64,000 bases of DNA from Desulfobacteraceae bacterium UBA2245 (GTDB lineage Bacteria > Desulfobacterota > Desulfobacteria > Desulfobacterales > UBA2245). Position numbers and translations under genes: made by a program. The notes under the pieces were generated by a model. The model saw nothing but the letters and a program-made list of their open reading frames with translations, was not told the origin of the DNA and searched no databases. Shown piece after piece: positions 61,300 to 64,000 of this stretch (positions within the stretch are counted from its first letter, which is position 1; every line of letters begins with the position of its first letter). The DNA is taken from contig DDYB01000011.1 of the NCBI GenBank assembly GCA_002347265.1, forward strand, positions 22,983 through 86,982, in the 5' to 3' direction.

Positions 61300-61577
61300 G
61301 GAATTGATTCGATCCTGTTTCCCGGCCTGTCTTGAAACACACAGGCGTTGCCGGTGTCAGTTTACGGGCCTTCAAAATACCATACATACAAGAGAACCGC
61401 TATTTTTGAAAATCCGGTCAGGTTCATTGCTTCGGATTGCATCCCGTTTTTTTGCGGTTTGTTTCCGGCACCCACAGGTTCGTTATAAGCCTTGTTCCAC
61501 GGAACATTTTAAAGTTAACTTTTTTCAATGCGCGGCGGCCTTTTGTACGGCGCCCCGCATCTTCCTGTAAACGAGGC

Positions 61578-62234
61578 TCACTTCAGCTCCTTGATCTCTT
61601 TCAGATCCGCCTTTTTGCCCAACATAACCAGGACATCGCTGTCCTTGACGGTGAAATCGGGGCTGGGCACCATGACGAACCGCCCCGGGACCAGCTCTTT
61701 GACGGCGATGATATTGACCTCGTAGCGCCTGCGCAGATCCAGATCCCTGAGCGACTTTCCGATGAAAGACGGAGGCGAATTGACCTGGGCGATGGTATAA
61801 TCTTCCGCCAGGGGCAGAAACTCCAGAATATTGGGTGAGGTCAGCCGCAGGGCCAGGCCTTCGGCCATATCCATGCTGGGCCGAATGATCTCCGTGGCGC
61901 CCAGCTGTTTCAGGATCTCTCCGTGATCGTCATCCTCGGCCTTGACGATGATGCGTTTGATTCCCAGGCGGCTGAGGTGGAAGCAGATCAGGATGCTGGG
62001 CTTGATGTTTTCACCCGTGCTCACGATGACGGCGTCCATCTCATCGAGTCCCAGGGCTTTGAGCGCCTTGATGTCGGTTACGTCCTGCACGATGGCGCTG
62101 GTGCAATAAGGCTCAATGGCCTGCACCCGCTCCTTGTTGCGATCAATGGCGATCACCTCGTTTTCGTTTTCATAAAGAGCTTTGGCTACGTAGTATCCGA
62201 AGCTCCCGGTACCGATAACGGCAAATCGTTTCAT
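61578..62234 (-). CDS. TrkA/KtrA-family potassium uptake regulator
   Basis: A 218-residue cytosolic RCK protein. TrkA-N Rossmann domain (FAVIGTGSFGYYVAKAL, then VIAIDRNKERVQAIE) and a TrkA-C domain (about 135-218). It forms the gating ring of a KtrB-type potassium channel, binding ATP/ADP or NAD. The KtrB gene ends 18 bases upstream on the same strand, so the pair is a typical ktrB-ktrA operon. The 278 bases between it and the antiporter gene hold no gene. Confidence 0.93.
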   Translation of the reverse strand: MKRFAVIGTGSFGYYVAKALYENENEVIAIDRNKERVQAIEPYCTSAIVQDVTDIKALKALGLDEMDAVIVSTGENIKPSILICFHLSRLGIKRIIVKAEDDDHGEILKQLGATEIIRPSMDMAEGLALRLTSPNILEFLPLAEDYTIAQVNSPPSFIGKSLRDLDLRRRYEVNIIAVKELVPGRFVMVPSPDFTVKDSDVLVMLGKKADLKEIKELK

Positions 62235-62252
62235 GGCTGCCTCACGCTTTGC

Positions 62253-63617
62253 TTATCCGATCATCATGTTCTCCTCTGCGTACTGAATGCCTCTTGTCGA
62301 ACCTCCCCCCGCGATAATGTAGGTAAACGCCGGAACTCCCACCCGGCCGATGATCATCAACCCGATGATCACGAGTTTTCCGGACAGGGTCAACACCGGG
62401 GTGACGCCCATGGAGAGACCCACCGTCCCGAAGGCCGAAACCGTTTCAAAGAGAAAGCTTAAAAATTGACGATCCCCCTGTATGCGCACGCCGTGATCCG
62501 GATCGATGAACAGAATCGCAAAAACGGCGATGCAGATGACGGCCAGCGAAAAGACCAGCACGGAAATGCTCTTGGTGACCGTCTCGTCCGGAACGGTCTT
62601 GCCGAAGAGATTCACGCATTTGCACCGCATCAGGCGGCTCCAGGAAAAAGCGGTCAGCACGGCGAATGTCGTCGTCTTGATGCCGCCTCCGCAAGACCCC
62701 GGGGAGGCTCCCACCAGCATCAGAAACATCATGAACAGCAGGGTGGCCGTATTCAGCGAGGCAATGTCCAGGGTGTTGAACCCGGCGGTACGGCAGGTCA
62801 CGGATTGAAATGTCGCGGCCAGAAGTCCCCTGCCCCATCCCAGGGCGGGGAGCAGAGTCCGTTCGGATACCAGGATCACCAGGATGCCGGCCAGGGTCAG
62901 CCCGATGCTTGCCGCGATCACGCTTTTGGTTTGGATCGACACCTTGCCGGCTTCCCGCGAAACAGCGCGGCGATAGAACTCATAAACCACCGGAAAACCG
63001 ATACCGCCCAGAATGATCAAACCGCACACCGTCAAATTCAAGACCACGGACGACCGGCCGGCCATCAGACTGTCGCTGAATTGCGTAAAACCGGCATTGC
63101 AAAAAGCGGAAACAGAATGGAAAACGGCCTTGTAAATCGCCTCGCCAGGCGGGAAGGCGGAGCGCCAGTAAAAAAACAGGATCACGACGCCCACGGCTTC
63201 GATCGAAAGCGTAAAAATCAGCACCGAGCGGATCAGTGAATATATATCCTCCCGCGGTGTATGGGAAAACACCTCCTGCATCGCCATGCGCTGCTGAAAC
63301 ACCACCTTTTTGCCGATGATCTGAAACAGAGCGACTGAAATCGTCATGATCCCCAATCCGCCGATCTGAATCAGAAGAAGGATCACCCCCTGGCCGAATG
63401 CAGTGAAACAGGAACCGGTATCCACCACGATCAGTCCGGTTACGCATACGGCGGAGGTCGCCGTAAACATTGCGTCGATCACGCCGATATAGCCACTTAC
63501 CGTAGCGGCCGGCAGCATCAGGGCCGATGTGCCGGCGGCAATGGCCGCCAGGTAGCTCATGAACAGCAGGCTGGTGGGATGCATTCGGTTTAAGCGGCTT
63601 TGTAGCCAGTTGGACAT
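62253..63617 (-). CDS. TrkH/KtrB-family potassium channel subunit
   Basis: A 454-residue inner-membrane subunit. Four pore-forming repeats with selectivity-type glycines are visible: SAVCVTGLIVVDTG, SAFCNAGFTQFSDSL, SVTCRTAGFNTLDIASL and SAFGTVGLSMGVTPVLT. It conducts potassium, usually with sodium coupling, under control of the KtrA ring encoded next. Length and layout match KtrB. It is the first gene of the unit. Confidence 0.94.
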   Translation of the reverse strand: MSNWLQSRLNRMHPTSLLFMSYLAAIAAGTSALMLPAATVSGYIGVIDAMFTATSAVCVTGLIVVDTGSCFTAFGQGVILLLIQIGGLGIMTISVALFQIIGKKVVFQQRMAMQEVFSHTPREDIYSLIRSVLIFTLSIEAVGVVILFFYWRSAFPPGEAIYKAVFHSVSAFCNAGFTQFSDSLMAGRSSVVLNLTVCGLIILGGIGFPVVYEFYRRAVSREAGKVSIQTKSVIAASIGLTLAGILVILVSERTLLPALGWGRGLLAATFQSVTCRTAGFNTLDIASLNTATLLFMMFLMLVGASPGSCGGGIKTTTFAVLTAFSWSRLMRCKCVNLFGKTVPDETVTKSISVLVFSLAVICIAVFAILFIDPDHGVRIQGDRQFLSFLFETVSAFGTVGLSMGVTPVLTLSGKLVIIGLMIIGRVGVPAFTYIIAGGGSTRGIQYAEENMMIG

Positions 63618-63831
63618 TTGGTCTCACTATCCCCATTCGTTGGTCGCGACTTCGGGCTTCTCCCGGGTCTTTTCATAAACCTCCCTGAGAAGATGCCTGC
63701 TTGCCGCCTTCCGGAATAGCACAAATACTTGTAAAAGGCCATTGATATGCGCCGGCGTTGTGGTCTGTTTATAAATCTTCTCTGATCGTGCGATTGCTGC
63801 GGATTCAGCCGGACGGCCCGCTTCCGAACTG

Positions 63832-63930
63832 CCGCCGCCTTTCCAAAGCGCTTTTTGAGTATCGGAAATACGATTCGAATTGCGCCCTATTTTCATGAAG
63901 CCCGCCTTCGGCATTCGAAAGCGGGCTTCA
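63832..63930. repeat. Approximately 100-bp repeat, right copy, with terminal hairpin
   Basis: Direct repeat of 59219-59315. Its right part is a hairpin (GAAGCCCGC with GCGGGCTTC, 63897-63929). MITE copy C starts five bases later. The bases from 63618 to 63831 upstream of ktrB show no other feature; the frame reading across this area is made of repeat sequence. Confidence 0.7.
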
Positions 63931-63934
63931 ACAA

Positions 63935-64000
63935 CAGGGTGTTGAAAAATAAGAATCAGCGCGTCAGACAAGGCGCAGCATATTCAAGCATATGTGAGCA
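63935..64000. repeat. 143-bp MITE-like element, copy C (cut by window end)
   Basis: Starts CAGGGTGTTGAAAAATAAGA and continues with CAAGGCG and TATTCAAGCATATGTGAG, aligning to copies A and B with a short internal deletion. The right end is outside the window. Confidence 0.85.

Noticed and set aside
63627..63971. 114-codon minus-strand frame at the right edge
   Set aside because: Made of MITE copy C and the approximately 100-bp repeat; no family.
1..64000. tRNA, rRNA, CRISPR, prophage or transposase genes
   Set aside because: Looked for by T-loop pattern, repeat spacing and hallmark protein motifs; none seen.

Overview
This 64 kb window looks like chromosomal DNA of a Gram-negative deltaproteobacterium in the Desulfobacterota, most likely a Desulfobacteraceae-type anaerobe. 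That reading is inferred from gene content: a mitochondrial-EFG1-like elongation factor G, a GNAT-fused CoA-transferase, acyl-CoA ligase and dehydrogenase genes, GAF/HD-GYP and HEAT/HD-GYP signalling proteins, B12-binding radical SAM enzymes, a three-gene proton-translocating transhydrogenase and many short interspersed repeats. I see no rRNA, tRNA, CRISPR array, prophage or intact transposase. Most genes are ordinary core or metabolic genes on both strands, and most are well packed.

Layout. 0-5.5 kb: yedE-tusA (sulfur or selenium handling), trmO-rlmD (RNA modification), an alpha/beta hydrolase and cinA. 5.5-6.1 kb: a non-coding block of 9-bp-period degenerate repeats bounded by transposon-like ends. 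6.4-13.7 kb: a Usp-like protein, an XRE-cupin regulator with an acyl-CoA ligase, a B12-radical SAM protein, a PurF homologue lacking its catalytic cysteine, and a nucleoside deaminase. 13.8-21.8 kb: a YcbK/LdtD murein pair, a CBS protein, carB and a CheX-like protein. 22-30 kb: rsmG, CoA-transferase-GNAT, Nudix, Smr, ElbB, a structured leader or small RNA, EF-G and a P-loop protein. 30-38 kb: two HD-GYP proteins, threonine dehydratase, a HAD phosphatase, a HEAT protein and DUF2284. 38-50 kb: acyl-CoA dehydrogenase, Prc protease, a YcgN-like protein, an RluA-type synthase, PepT, acyl-ACP thioesterase, a DASS transporter and an ABC-type solute-binding protein.

50-64 kb is the most accessory part. 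A CigR/RcnB-like secreted protein gene is duplicated with its upstream region. A third, headless copy of that upstream block remains at 53.9 kb. Between the copies lie pntB-pntAB-pntAA and a two-gene cassette (B12-radical SAM plus an unrecognised 290-residue protein). After the second copy come SRAP (YedK), a SYLF lipoprotein and a potassium/cation block (CPA antiporter, KtrA, KtrB) flanked by approximately 100-bp direct repeats.

The strongest non-gene signal is a family of 143-bp elements with 16-bp terminal inverted repeats (54208-54350, 58390-58532 and 63935 to the window end). Single ends or remnants lie at 5528, 6082 and 39853. They behave like MITEs placed at gene edges: one ends exactly at a stop codon and one remnant supplies the 5' untranslated region of prc. 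The candidates I would follow first are the cysteine-less PurF, the radical SAM cassette, the structured RNA upstream of fusA and the 9-bp minisatellite between transposon ends. All functions are read from the sequence and family knowledge; no search was run.
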